This document shows, piece after piece, positions 16,558-24,373 of a stretch of 32,969 bases of DNA (position 1 is its first letter; each line of letters opens with the position of its first letter). Under the pieces are notes generated by a model. That model was not told where the DNA came from and searched no databases. It saw only the letters and a list, made by a program, of their open reading frames with translations. Origin of the DNA: Clostridia bacterium (lineage in GTDB: Bacteria > Bacillota > Clostridia > JAQVDB01); NCBI GenBank assembly GCA_028698525.1, contig JAQVDB010000023.1, positions 1-32,969 of the forward strand, read 5' to 3'. The position numbers and the translations under genes are program-made.

Positions 16558-17514
16558 ATGGAAGATATAAATAAAGGTTGTTATATAAAGATCGATGAAT
16601 GGGTAGAGACGTTGAAACTAGAGCCAGTATATGTAGGTAAGAATGATTCTATAAAAGTTATTACAAGTGATGTAAACAGGCCAGGGCTCCAGTTTTCCGG
16701 GTTTTTTGATTATTTTCCTTTTAATAGGGTGCAGGTATTAGGAAAGGTTGAGATGACTTATCTTTCAAGAATGAGCAGCGATAAAATCCTTGAAAGAGCA
16801 AGAGAAGTATATAAGTATGATATACCTTGTACAATTGTTACTAGGGGAATGGATATCCCCCCTGAAATATTGGAAGCTTGTAAGCAATACAATAGACCAG
16901 TATTTAAATCTAGCAAGGTGACTACCCAGATAATGGGCAAACTTGTTAATTTCCTAGATAATAAGTTAGCTCCACAGATCACCAGGCATGGAGTATTAGT
17001 GGATGTATATGGGGTAGGAGTGTTGCTCATGGGCGAGAGCGGGATAGGTAAGAGCGAAACCGCCTTGGAGCTTGTCAAAAGGGGGCACAGATTGGTAGCA
17101 GATGATGCTGTAGAAATAAGAAAGGTATCAGAAGATAGACTGGTAGGCAAATCCCCTGAGTTGACCAAGCATTTTATGGAGATCAGGGGGGTTGGAATAA
17201 TAGATATAAAAACCTTGTTCGGGGTAGGAGCGATTATCGATAGCAAGTCAATAGATTTAGTGATTGAACTGGAAAAGTGGGATGAGCATAAAGAATACGA
17301 TAGATTAGGTCTTTCTGATGAGAGCATTGAAATATTAGGCGTTAAAATAACCAGACTCAGCATACCGGTAAGGCCAGGGAGAAATTTAGCCATTATCGCT
17401 GAGATAACTGCCAGGAATCATAGACAGAAAGCCATGGGATATAACGCAGCTAGAGAGCTTAACAACAGATTGATTGAAAAAATAAGTAAGAGTAAAGAAG
17501 AATCAGATCATTAG
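16558..17514 (+). CDS. hprK: HPr(Ser) kinase/phosphorylase
   Basis: Bifunctional sensor enzyme that phosphorylates Ser46 of HPr or Crh with ATP and removes it by phosphorolysis; the master switch of Firmicute carbon catabolite control. The 318-aa protein has the N-terminal domain (about 1-130), the conserved RHGVLVDVYGVG before the Walker A Gly159-Glu-Ser-Gly-Ile-Gly-Lys165-Ser166, the HPrK signature IRGVGIIDIKTLFGVGAI, and the C-terminal segment RLSIPVRPGRNLAIIAE. Length matches Bacillus HPrK. Start ATG 16558 follows TGGGGGA. In the same gene train lies the HPr-like gene at 24050, a likely substrate, and glucokinase at 18284. The next gene begins 10 bp after its stop. Confidence 0.97.
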   Translation: MEDINKGCYIKIDEWVETLKLEPVYVGKNDSIKVITSDVNRPGLQFSGFFDYFPFNRVQVLGKVEMTYLSRMSSDKILERAREVYKYDIPCTIVTRGMDIPPEILEACKQYNRPVFKSSKVTTQIMGKLVNFLDNKLAPQITRHGVLVDVYGVGVLLMGESGIGKSETALELVKRGHRLVADDAVEIRKVSEDRLVGKSPELTKHFMEIRGVGIIDIKTLFGVGAIIDSKSIDLVIELEKWDEHKEYDRLGLSDESIEILGVKITRLSIPVRPGRNLAIIAEITARNHRQKAMGYNAARELNNRLIEKISKSKEESDH

Positions 17515-17524
17515 AGGTGATAAT

Positions 17525-18247
17525 TTGAATATATTAATTGACACTCATTGTCATACTATTGCAAGCGGACATGGATATAGCACTATTCAAGAGATAGCAT
17601 ATGAGGCTTCTAAAAAAGGTTTAAAGATGGTATGTATAACTGAACATGGACCTGCTTTACCGGGAGGACCTCACGAATTTTTCTTTGGAAACATCCGAGT
17701 AGTACCTGAAGAAATTTATGGTGTGAGAATTTTAAAGGGCGTAGAGGCAAACATAATAGATAGTAAAGGAAATCTGGATGTAGATGAAAAATATTTAAAA
17801 AATCTAGATATAGTTGTAGCAAGTATGCACAGTCCTGTATTAAAAAGCAGTGGCAGGGAAGAAGATACTGATGCTGTAGTAAATGCTATTAAAAATCCTT
17901 ATGTAGATATAATAGGACATCCGGGTAATCCCTATTACGATATAGATTATAAAAAGATGGTATTGACTGCGGCAAAGTATAATAAACTTATAGAGATAAA
18001 TAACAGTTCTTTTTTTACAAGAAAAGGCAGTGATGAAAATTGTAGAACAATTGCAAAACTGGCGATAGAGGCAGGGGCCAACTTTGCGATAGGTAGTGAC
18101 TCACATATTTCATTCGATGTAGGCAATTTTGAAGACAGTTTAAGCTTGTTAGAAGAAATAGGATGTACCGAAGAGCCGGTGATGAATATTTCAGTAGAAA
18201 AGTTTATTGGATATTTAAATAAAAGAGGACGAGACATAGAAATTTGA
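17525..18247 (+). CDS. PHP-domain phosphoesterase, YcdX-like (first of two)
   Basis: Metal-dependent phosphoesterase of the PHP superfamily, 240 aa, one domain, cytosolic. All metal-binding motifs are present: DTHCHT (residues 6-11), TEHGP, GVEANI, the VASMHSPV segment, IIGHPGNP and GSDSH near the end. The arrangement matches YcdX-type proteins with a trinuclear metal site. The YcdX substrate is not firmly known, so function stays at phosphatase or phosphodiesterase. Start is TTG 17525 behind AGAGGTGAT, which overlaps the hprK stop region. A second PHP protein of the same family is encoded 1.9 kb downstream, with the ROK kinase and murB between them. Confidence 0.88.
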   Translation: MNILIDTHCHTIASGHGYSTIQEIAYEASKKGLKMVCITEHGPALPGGPHEFFFGNIRVVPEEIYGVRILKGVEANIIDSKGNLDVDEKYLKNLDIVVASMHSPVLKSSGREEDTDAVVNAIKNPYVDIIGHPGNPYYDIDYKKMVLTAAKYNKLIEINNSSFFTRKGSDENCRTIAKLAIEAGANFAIGSDSHISFDVGNFEDSLSLLEEIGCTEEPVMNISVEKFIGYLNKRGRDIEI

Positions 18248-18283
18248 AGCAATATAGGATTATGGCATTGGGGGATATGTTAT

Positions 18284-19219
18284 ATGAATATAGGAATAGA
18301 CCTCGGTGGAACACATATAGGGGCAGGACTTGTAGATAATGATGGAAAAATAGTTATCCAAGATGAACTGCCAACAGAGAGACAAAGGGATTCTGATGAA
18401 ATTATAAAAGATATGGCAGCATTGGTAAGATCATTGACAACAAAAGCAGGATATTCTATGGATGAGATAGAAACAGTAGGGATTGGGTGTCCCGGAGTGG
18501 TAGATTTAAAAGGTGACAAGGTGGTATTTGCCGATAATTTGAATTGGCACGATGTTCCGCTGAGAAAAGAGATGGAAAGTTATTTAAATTTGCCTGTATA
18601 CATTGACAACGATGCAAATGCTGCTGCGCTGGCTGAAAATATATGCGGAGCCGCTGCCGGGGCGGCTTGTTCAGTGATGTTGACTTTAGGTACGGGTGTA
18701 GGCTCGGGAATAATATTGGATGGCAATATATTTTGTGGTTTTCATGGCGTGGGCGCCGAATTAGGTCATACGATAATTGATGTGGATGGGCCATTGTGTG
18801 CATGCGGTAATAGAGGCTGTTTGGAGCAATATGCATCGGCAACCGGGTTGGTGAGAATAGCTAAAGAGATTTTACATAATACAGCGAACAGCAAAACACT
18901 CTTACATTCAGAAAGTATAACAGCGAAAGATGTGATAGATGCTGCAAAAAGTCATGATCAGGTGGCATTAGAAATATTTAATTTGTATATTAAATATCTT
19001 TGTATAGGCATAATAAATATTATAAACAGTTTTGATCCTGAAGTGGTGGTTATAGGGGGAGGAATATCCAAGGCAGGTAATTTTTTGTTGGATGCGTTAA
19101 AATGGGAAGTGAGAAAAAATTTATTTTGTAAAGGAGTTTCTCATGCAAGTATACGATTGGGAAAGCTAGGAAATGATGCAGGGATAATAGGTGCTGCAAT
19201 GTTATCCGGACACAACTAA
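18284..19219 (+). CDS. ROK-family sugar kinase, probably glucokinase
   Basis: Cytosolic kinase, 311 aa, likely phosphorylating glucose with ATP. The ROK features are all there: phosphate-binding GIDLGGTHIGAGLV at the N-terminus, GIGCPGVVD, PVYIDNDANAAALAE with the catalytic Asp, LGTGVGSGIILDG, the zinc motif Cys172-Ala-Cys174-Gly-x-x-Gly-Cys179-Leu-Glu, and VVIGGGIS. With no DNA-binding domain at the N-terminus it is an enzyme and not a ROK repressor. Glucokinase fits its place in a carbon-control operon, but N-acetyl sugar or allose kinases share these motifs. Start ATG 18284 follows GGGGGATATG. It should act on sugar that enters without phosphorylation by a PTS. Confidence 0.9.
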   Translation: MNIGIDLGGTHIGAGLVDNDGKIVIQDELPTERQRDSDEIIKDMAALVRSLTTKAGYSMDEIETVGIGCPGVVDLKGDKVVFADNLNWHDVPLRKEMESYLNLPVYIDNDANAAALAENICGAAAGAACSVMLTLGTGVGSGIILDGNIFCGFHGVGAELGHTIIDVDGPLCACGNRGCLEQYASATGLVRIAKEILHNTANSKTLLHSESITAKDVIDAAKSHDQVALEIFNLYIKYLCIGIINIINSFDPEVVVIGGGISKAGNFLLDALKWEVRKNLFCKGVSHASIRLGKLGNDAGIIGAAMLSGHN

Positions 19220-19238
19220 TACGAATGGGGTTGGTAGG

Positions 19239-20153
19239 TTGGATGTATCAAAAGCATATGATATGCTGAAACAAATTATAGATGAGCAATATATAAAGTT
19301 AGATGAGCCTATGAGAAAGCATACTTCGTTTAGGATAGGTGGTCCTGCAGATATTCTTGTTATGCCTTCAACTACAGGGCAGTTAACGAGTATTATTCAA
19401 ATGTGCAGACAACAGAGTATACCATATTATATAGTGGGCAACGGGACTAATTTGTTGGTTAGAGATAAAGGGATAAGAGGCTTGGTAATAAAGATTGGTG
19501 AAAGAATGAAGAAGGTCAGCATACAAGGGAATGTCATATATGCGCAAGCAGGAGTTTTTTTATCATCCCTTTCGAATATGGCAGTGAAAAATTCCTTAAA
19601 AGGGTTAGAATTTGCCAGCGGGATACCCGGTAGCCTTGGTGGTGCTATTGCCATGAATGCAGGAGCTTACGGTGGAGAGATGAAAGATGTGGTTACAAAG
19701 GTAGAACTATTGGATTGTCAGGGCAAATATATTGAACTGGATAATGTACATATGGATTTTGGTTATCGCAGCAGTATAGTGCAAAAAAATAACTATATAG
19801 TATTAGGTGCGGCTTTATCATTGGAATACGGAGAATATGAAATCTGCAGGGCAATGGTTAATGAGTTTACAAAGAGGAGAACGGGCAAGCAGCCATTGAA
19901 TATGCCTAATGCAGGGAGTATTTTCAAAAGACCTAAGGGATTTTACGCTGGAAAGCTTATACAGGACTCAGGTCTTAAAGGTTTTACCATTGGAGATGCT
20001 ATGGTCTCTGATATACATTGTGGATTTATTGTCAATAAAGGAAAAGCCACTGCACAAGATGTGATTTCCCTAATAAGGCATATACAAAAAGAAGTAAAAA
20101 ATAATTTTGGGGTAGAGTTAAACACTGAGGTAAAGATCCTAGGAGAAGAATAG
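19239..20153 (+). CDS. murB: UDP-N-acetylenolpyruvoylglucosamine reductase
   Basis: FAD- and NADPH-dependent enzyme that makes UDP-N-acetylmuramate, the second step of peptidoglycan precursor synthesis. The protein shows HTSFRIGGPAD at the N-terminal side, the FAD-binding GNGTNLLVRDKGIRGLVI and GIPGSLGGAIAMNAGAYGGEM, the catalytic Ser in PNAGSIFKRP, and GFIVNKGKATAQDVI near the end. It is a type II MurB of 304 aa. I chose TTG 19239, with GGGG 8 nt upstream and a product starting as MurB homologues do (MDVSKAYDMLKQ). An open frame back to GTG 19191 would overlap the kinase gene, and ATG 19263 lacks a ribosome binding site. It links the operon to wall synthesis together with the SEDS/PBP pair. 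Confidence 0.95.
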   Translation: MDVSKAYDMLKQIIDEQYIKLDEPMRKHTSFRIGGPADILVMPSTTGQLTSIIQMCRQQSIPYYIVGNGTNLLVRDKGIRGLVIKIGERMKKVSIQGNVIYAQAGVFLSSLSNMAVKNSLKGLEFASGIPGSLGGAIAMNAGAYGGEMKDVVTKVELLDCQGKYIELDNVHMDFGYRSSIVQKNNYIVLGAALSLEYGEYEICRAMVNEFTKRRTGKQPLNMPNAGSIFKRPKGFYAGKLIQDSGLKGFTIGDAMVSDIHCGFIVNKGKATAQDVISLIRHIQKEVKNNFGVELNTEVKILGEE

Positions 20154-20169
20154 CAGGGAGATGACATAT

Positions 20170-20910
20170 TTGCTGAAAATATTCGCAGACTATCATACAC
20201 ATACCCGATACAGTCATGGTAAAGGTACAATACGTGACAATGTGTTAGTAGCTAGAAAAAAAGGATTAAACAGAATAGCAATTTCAGATCACGGTCCTGG
20301 ACATATAGGATATGGGGTATCTAATAAAAATATTTTGAAAATGAAATCTGAAATATATAAAATAAATCAAGAATTTGATGACATAGAGGTTTTGCTTGCT
20401 GTAGAGGCGAACATCATCAATACAGAAGGAGACATAGATATCTCTCAAGATTTAATTAGTGAACTGGATATGGTATTGTTGGGGTATCATAAGATGGTTC
20501 GTACAAGTTCAATAAAAGATTGGTATCAAATATTTTTAAAGAATTTATTATTTAAGAGAGCAAAAAGCCAGATACAAGATTTAATCGATGACAATACACG
20601 AATGTTTATAAAGGCTATAAACAAATATAAAATTGATATAATTACCCATCCCGGCTGCGGAATCCTGATAGATACTGCTAAATTAGCGAGGGAATGTGCT
20701 AATTTAGGTACTGCACTTGAGATCAATAGCCATCATGGATTGCTCAATCAGGAATATGTAAGGATTGCTATGCAGCAGGATGTTAAATTTGCAATAAGCA
20801 GTGATGCACACAAACCTGAAGATGTAGGAAATTTCGATAAGGGGATAGATATAGCTGTTAAAGCAGGGCTCACCGCAGATAGAATAATCAATGCAAAACC
20901 GTATATGTAA
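20170..20910 (+). CDS. PHP-domain phosphoesterase (second of two)
   Basis: A second single-domain PHP protein, about 246 aa, with metal motifs DYHTHTRYSHGKGT, ISDHGPGHIG, AVEANIINTEGDIDIS, ITHPGCG and SSDAHKPEDVG. It is clearly related to the protein encoded at 17525 but diverged, for example by an insert around LKNLLFKRAKSQIQDLIDDN. All metal ligands look intact, so it should be an active phosphoesterase with unknown substrate. ATG 20161 touches the AGGGAG ribosome binding site directly, so TTG 20170, 9 nt away, is the better start. It comes 16 bp after murB and 23 bp before rapZ, inside the operon. PHP genes next to rapZ-yvcK-whiA are known in clostridia. Confidence 0.87.
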   Translation: MLKIFADYHTHTRYSHGKGTIRDNVLVARKKGLNRIAISDHGPGHIGYGVSNKNILKMKSEIYKINQEFDDIEVLLAVEANIINTEGDIDISQDLISELDMVLLGYHKMVRTSSIKDWYQIFLKNLLFKRAKSQIQDLIDDNTRMFIKAINKYKIDIITHPGCGILIDTAKLARECANLGTALEINSHHGLLNQEYVRIAMQQDVKFAISSDAHKPEDVGNFDKGIDIAVKAGLTADRIINAKPYM

Positions 20911-20933
20911 AAATATTTTAAGAAGGTGTTTAT

Positions 20934-21791
20934 ATGCGTTTTATTATAGTTACGGGAATGTCAGGAGCAGGCAAAAGCCAGGCGATAAAATTCATGGAGG
21001 ACTTGGGGTTCTTTTGTGTAGACAATCTCCCCCCTGCACTTTTACCTAAATTTGCAGAGCTTTGTCTGCATTCCGATGATGCTGTTGAGAAAGTAGCAGT
21101 GGTTGTAGACATAAGAGGGAGGGCGTTTTTTGACGATCTTTTTGAGAGTTTAGCGCTGCTTAAAGAAAACGGCTATGATTATGAAATACTTTTCTTGGAT
21201 GCCTCTGATGAGGTTTTGATAAAAAGATTTAAAGAAACCAGAAGAAAACCCCCCCTATTTATCGATGGGAGAATAATTAACAGCATAAGAGAAGAGAGAA
21301 GCAAATTACAAAAGCTTAAAGAAAAAGCTAATAATATAATAGATACTTCTAATCTCATTCCTAGGCAGCTTAGGGAAGAAATAGTGAGTATCTTTATAGA
21401 TGAAGAGAATTTTCAGGCATTGACTATCTCTGTTATGTCATTTGGTTTCAAATATGGCATACCTTTAGATGCCGATTTAGTATTCGATGTCAGATTCCTT
21501 CCCAATCCATTCTATATAAAGGAACTAAAACAATACACCGGTCGGGAATCCAAAGTGCGTGAATATGTGATGAAATGGCCGTTGACAAAAAAATTTCTTG
21601 AAAAACTTCAGGATCTTTTAGATTTTTTAATTCCCCAATATATAAAAGAAGGCAAAAATCAATTAGTCATCTGTATAGGATGTACAGGAGGAAAGCATAG
21701 ATCTGTAATTATTGCTGATGAGTTATACGATGCATTAAAAAAGAACAAGTACAGTGTTACGATAAATCACAGAGATATACCCGAGGAATAA
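20934..21791 (+). CDS. rapZ: RNase adapter/nucleotide-binding protein RapZ (YvcJ)
   Basis: A 285-aa P-loop protein. In E. coli RapZ guides RNase E to the GlmZ small RNA and so sets glucosamine-6-phosphate synthase levels; in Bacillus the equivalent YvcJ is a nucleotide hydrolase with a less clear role. Visible are Walker A GMSGAGKS (8-15), VDNLPP, the [20 protein letters not shown] segment, and the C-terminal domain with [24 protein letters not shown] and [11 protein letters not shown]. It is complete. Start ATG 20934 follows GAAGGTG. Its neighbours yvcK, whiA and an HPr-like gene form the widely conserved Firmicute block. The E. coli RNA function should not be assumed here. Confidence 0.95.
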   Translation: MRFIIVTGMSGAGKSQAIKFMEDLGFFCVDNLPPALLPKFAELCLHSDDAVEKVAVVVDIRGRAFFDDLFESLALLKENGYDYEILFLDASDEVLIKRFKETRRKPPLFIDGRIINSIREERSKLQKLKEKANNIIDTSNLIPRQLREEIVSIFIDEENFQALTISVMSFGFKYGIPLDADLVFDVRFLPNPFYIKELKQYTGRESKVREYVMKWPLTKKFLEKLQDLLDFLIPQYIKEGKNQLVICIGCTGGKHRSVIIADELYDALKKNKYSVTINHRDIPEE

Positions 21792-21806
21792 AGAGAAGGG
21801 ATGAAT

Positions 21807-23072
21807 ATGAAATTTATTCAGCTGTTAAAAAGCAGTGTTGGAATTAAAAGATGGATATTTACAGTTATTTTAGGTATATTTGCTGTAGCCGCTGGGATAG
21901 TCATAATATATGAGAAAATATTTTATACAACAGCGATAAATTATGTGGTCTCAATATTAGTTATTGCTGCCGGTTTTATATTTATATATATAGCGGTTGT
22001 AAATATAATAAAGTCTGTATTGAATTTAGCTGAGACCAAAAATTTTAACAACGGCATGGATTATAAAAAGATAAAAAGGATAATATACAAAAAAGCAGTA
22101 TTGAATTCAGGGCCTAATATTGTGGTGATAGGCGGGGGTACTGGATTATCGGTGCTGCTCAGAGGCTTAAAACAATACAGCTCCAACCTAACTGCAGTGG
22201 TAACAGTTTCTGATGATGGGGGAAGTTCCGGAATGTTGAGAGACGATATGGGTATTTTGCCTCCTGGGGATATCAGAAATTGTGTGTTGGCTCTAGCGGA
22301 TGTTGAACCGTTGATGGAGAAGCTGATTCAATACAGGTTTAAAGAAGGAAATTTGAAAGGGCAGAATTTTGGTAATTTATTTATTGCAGCGCTGACAGAT
22401 ATTACAGATAATTTTGAGCAAGCTATAAAGGAGATCAGCAGTGTGCTCGCAGTGGGAGGTAAAGTGCTTCCTGTGTCTTTACAGGACATCAGATTAAACG
22501 CTGAATTGGAAGACGGGTTTATTGTAAAAGGAGAATCTAGCATTCCTTTACAATCTTCATTGAGGCAATCACCGATAAAAAGAGTATTTGTTACTCCTGA
22601 TAATTGTATGCCTATACTCGATGTGTTGGATGCGATAGAAAAAGCGGACTGTATTGTATTAGGACCTGGAAGTCTGTTTACCAGCATAGTTCCTAATTTT
22701 TTAGTTAACAAAGTTTCAGATAGCATATCCAAGGCAAAGGCAATAAAAATATATGTGTGCAATATTATGACACAGCCAGGAGAAACTGATAATTTTAGTG
22801 TATCTGATCATGTAAAGGTTATTCATGAATATGCCGGCAGGAGGTCTATACAGTACGTTGTTGCTAATAATGCAGACATACCTGAACACATATTGGATAA
22901 ATACAAAGAAGATGGGTCAATACCGGTTCAACATGATGTTGAACAGCTTAAAAGATTAGGAGTAGAGCTAGTTGAACAGGATTTTCTTGATATTTCAGAC
23001 GGATTGATAAGACATAATTCAAACAAATTAGCTAAGACTATAATAAAACTCGTATACGATAAAAAGCTCTGA
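21807..23072 (+). CDS. yvcK: YvcK/CofD-like gluconeogenesis factor with N-terminal membrane domain
   Basis: YvcK is needed in Bacillus for growth on gluconeogenic carbon and for cell shape, and binds UDP-sugars. The CofD-like domain (from about residue 103) shows GGGTG at 109-113 followed by LSVLLRGLK, then VTVSDDGGSSGMLRDDMG, LPPGDIRNC, GPGSLFTSIVPN and MTQPGETDNFSVSDH. The first 100 residues are unlike Bacillus YvcK (about 317 aa) and hold two hydrophobic helices (about 14-36 and 45-68), making a membrane-anchored 421-aa form. ATG 21807 is 6 nt from GAGAAGGG; ATG 21801 directly touches it. It follows rapZ by 15 bp. Anchoring would place this wall-precursor regulator at the membrane next to the synthesis machinery, which is an inference. 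Confidence 0.94.
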   Translation: MKFIQLLKSSVGIKRWIFTVILGIFAVAAGIVIIYEKIFYTTAINYVVSILVIAAGFIFIYIAVVNIIKSVLNLAETKNFNNGMDYKKIKRIIYKKAVLNSGPNIVVIGGGTGLSVLLRGLKQYSSNLTAVVTVSDDGGSSGMLRDDMGILPPGDIRNCVLALADVEPLMEKLIQYRFKEGNLKGQNFGNLFIAALTDITDNFEQAIKEISSVLAVGGKVLPVSLQDIRLNAELEDGFIVKGESSIPLQSSLRQSPIKRVFVTPDNCMPILDVLDAIEKADCIVLGPGSLFTSIVPNFLVNKVSDSISKAKAIKIYVCNIMTQPGETDNFSVSDHVKVIHEYAGRRSIQYVVANNADIPEHILDKYKEDGSIPVQHDVEQLKRLGVELVEQDFLDISDGLIRHNSNKLAKTIIKLVYDKKL

Positions 23073-23085
23073 AGAGGTGAATGAC

Positions 23086-24057
23086 TTGTCATTTTCTACT
23101 AAGGTTAAGAATGAGCTAGCAAGAATTGAGGGCGATAATGCAGCAGATAAAAAAGCAGAACTTGCAGCTTTTGTTCAAATGGCCGGTACTATACAGATAA
23201 AAGGCAATAAAAGGATGAATTTGCTGGTATCTACTGAAAATGCTGCCATTGCACGTAGAATATATTCATCTATCAAAAAGCTATACAGGGTACAAAGCGA
23301 TGTTATTGTCAGAAAAGGGAAAAAGCTTAAAAAATGCAATAGATATATAATAGCTATTACATATCCAGGAATGGCCAGGAAAGTGCTTGTTGATTTGGGT
23401 ATACTAGAAAAAAGTAAAAGTGGTACTATGCAGCTGAGCAATAGCATAAAAGAGGATATGATAAAGAGCGAATCGGCTAAAAGAGCTTATTTAAGAGGCG
23501 CTTTTATAGGTGGTGGTTCTGTAAGCAATCCTGAAAAGACGTATCACATGGAATTTGTATGTCATAACAGGGAATTTTCCCAATGTCTTTCGCAGCTGAT
23601 AAATTCATATAATCTATCATCTAAAATAATTGATAGAAAGGGTAACTATGTAGTATACTTAAAGGAAGGAGAACAAGTTGCAGAGGTGTTGAAAATAATT
23701 GGTGCTTTTTCATCTCTTTTAAAGTTTGAGGATATTAGGGTATATAAAGACATCAGAAATAATATCAATCGTCTGGTTAATTGTGAGACGGCTAATATCA
23801 GCAAAACCATCGATGCTGCAGTTAGACAGATAGACAACATAATGTACATTAAAGAAAGCATAGGATTTAATAAACTTCCTGATAATCTAAGAGAGATTGC
23901 TCGTTTGAGACTGGAAAATACCCATGCTAGTTTAAAAGAATTAGGGCAGATGTTATCACCTCCTATCGGAAAATCTGGTGTCAACCACAGATTGAGGAGA
24001 TTAGAGAAGATTGCACAGGATTTAAAAATGAGAAGGGGGAGTTTTAAGCATGATTGA
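23086..24057 (+). CDS. whiA: DNA-binding protein WhiA
   Basis: WhiA is a conserved Gram-positive DNA-binding protein; in Streptomyces it activates sporulation septation genes, in Bacillus it affects division and chromosome segregation. The 323-aa protein starts MSFSTKVKNELARI, exactly like homologues. It has the LAGLIDADG-like domain (about 10-210, AYLRGAFIGGGSVSNPE) without the nuclease acid pattern, and a C-terminal helix-turn-helix with LPDNLREIARLRLENTHASLKELG and GKSGVNHRLRRLEKIA. Start is TTG 23086, 5 nt after GAAGAGGTGA; GTG 23077 lies inside that ribosome binding site. It ends in an 8-nt overlap with the HPr-like gene, so their translation is coupled. Confidence 0.96.
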   Translation: MSFSTKVKNELARIEGDNAADKKAELAAFVQMAGTIQIKGNKRMNLLVSTENAAIARRIYSSIKKLYRVQSDVIVRKGKKLKKCNRYIIAITYPGMARKVLVDLGILEKSKSGTMQLSNSIKEDMIKSESAKRAYLRGAFIGGGSVSNPEKTYHMEFVCHNREFSQCLSQLINSYNLSSKIIDRKGNYVVYLKEGEQVAEVLKIIGAFSSLLKFEDIRVYKDIRNNINRLVNCETANISKTIDAAVRQIDNIMYIKESIGFNKLPDNLREIARLRLENTHASLKELGQMLSPPIGKSGVNHRLRRLEKIAQDLKMRRGSFKHD

Positions 24058-24313
24058 AAAAAAAGTGGTAGTTAAAAATAAAGATGGCTTATATGCGAGA
24101 TTGGCTGCAGTATTGGTACAAGTAGCTAGCAAGTATTCTTCGAAAGTTTGGATAAAAAAAGATGACAAGCAGGTTAATGCTAAAAGCATCATGGGTATTA
24201 TGTCACTTGGAATATCACAGGGAGAAACTGTTGTGATAGGTGCAGAAGGGAAAGATGAACAAAAGGCAGTAGAAGAATTGTATGATATAATGAATTCTGA
24301 GTTTAAAGAATAA
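24050..24313 (+). CDS. Crh-type HPr-like protein with Tyr15 in place of the catalytic His
   Basis: An 87-aa HPr-fold protein. In HPr, His15 takes phosphate from enzyme I; here the motif reads KDGLYARLAA with Tyr15 and Leu18 in place of His and Pro. The regulatory site AKSIMGIMSLG with Ser46 is intact. This is the same logic as Bacillus Crh, where Gln replaces His15: no role in sugar transport, but a target of HPrK that can act with CcpA. Position after whiA also equals that of crh in Bacillus. hprK is in the same gene train. Start ATG 24050 overlaps the whiA end by 8 nt and follows AAGGGGG. A terminator follows. Crh function is inferred; no CcpA gene is in the window. The symbol crh is avoided because the residue at 15 differs. 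Confidence 0.9.
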   Translation: MIEKKVVVKNKDGLYARLAAVLVQVASKYSSKVWIKKDDKQVNAKSIMGIMSLGISQGETVVIGAEGKDEQKAVEELYDIMNSEFKE

Positions 24314-24319
24314 ATAGGG

Positions 24320-24339
24320 CCTCCTTTTAAGGAGGTTTT
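24320..24339 (+). terminator. Terminator at the end of the ftsW-to-HPr-like operon
   Basis: CCTCCTT (24320-24326) pairs with AAGGAGG (24329-24335), followed by TTTTG. The loop is very tight and the T run short, so termination may be partial and allow read-through to the next gene 35 bp on. Confidence 0.6.
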
Positions 24340-24373
24340 GTATTATTTCCATATAGCGAGCAGGTGAGTATCT

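Noticed and set aside
16758-17393. A 211-codon minus-strand frame opposite hprK
   Set aside because: It is a shadow of a well-conserved gene; composition is rich in Ser/Leu/Ile with no family features and no ribosome binding site.
22328-22762. A 144-codon minus-strand frame opposite yvcK (and similar ones opposite valS, dnaE and folC)
   Set aside because: All mirror real genes with firm motifs. None has its own promoter, ribosome binding site or recognisable domain.
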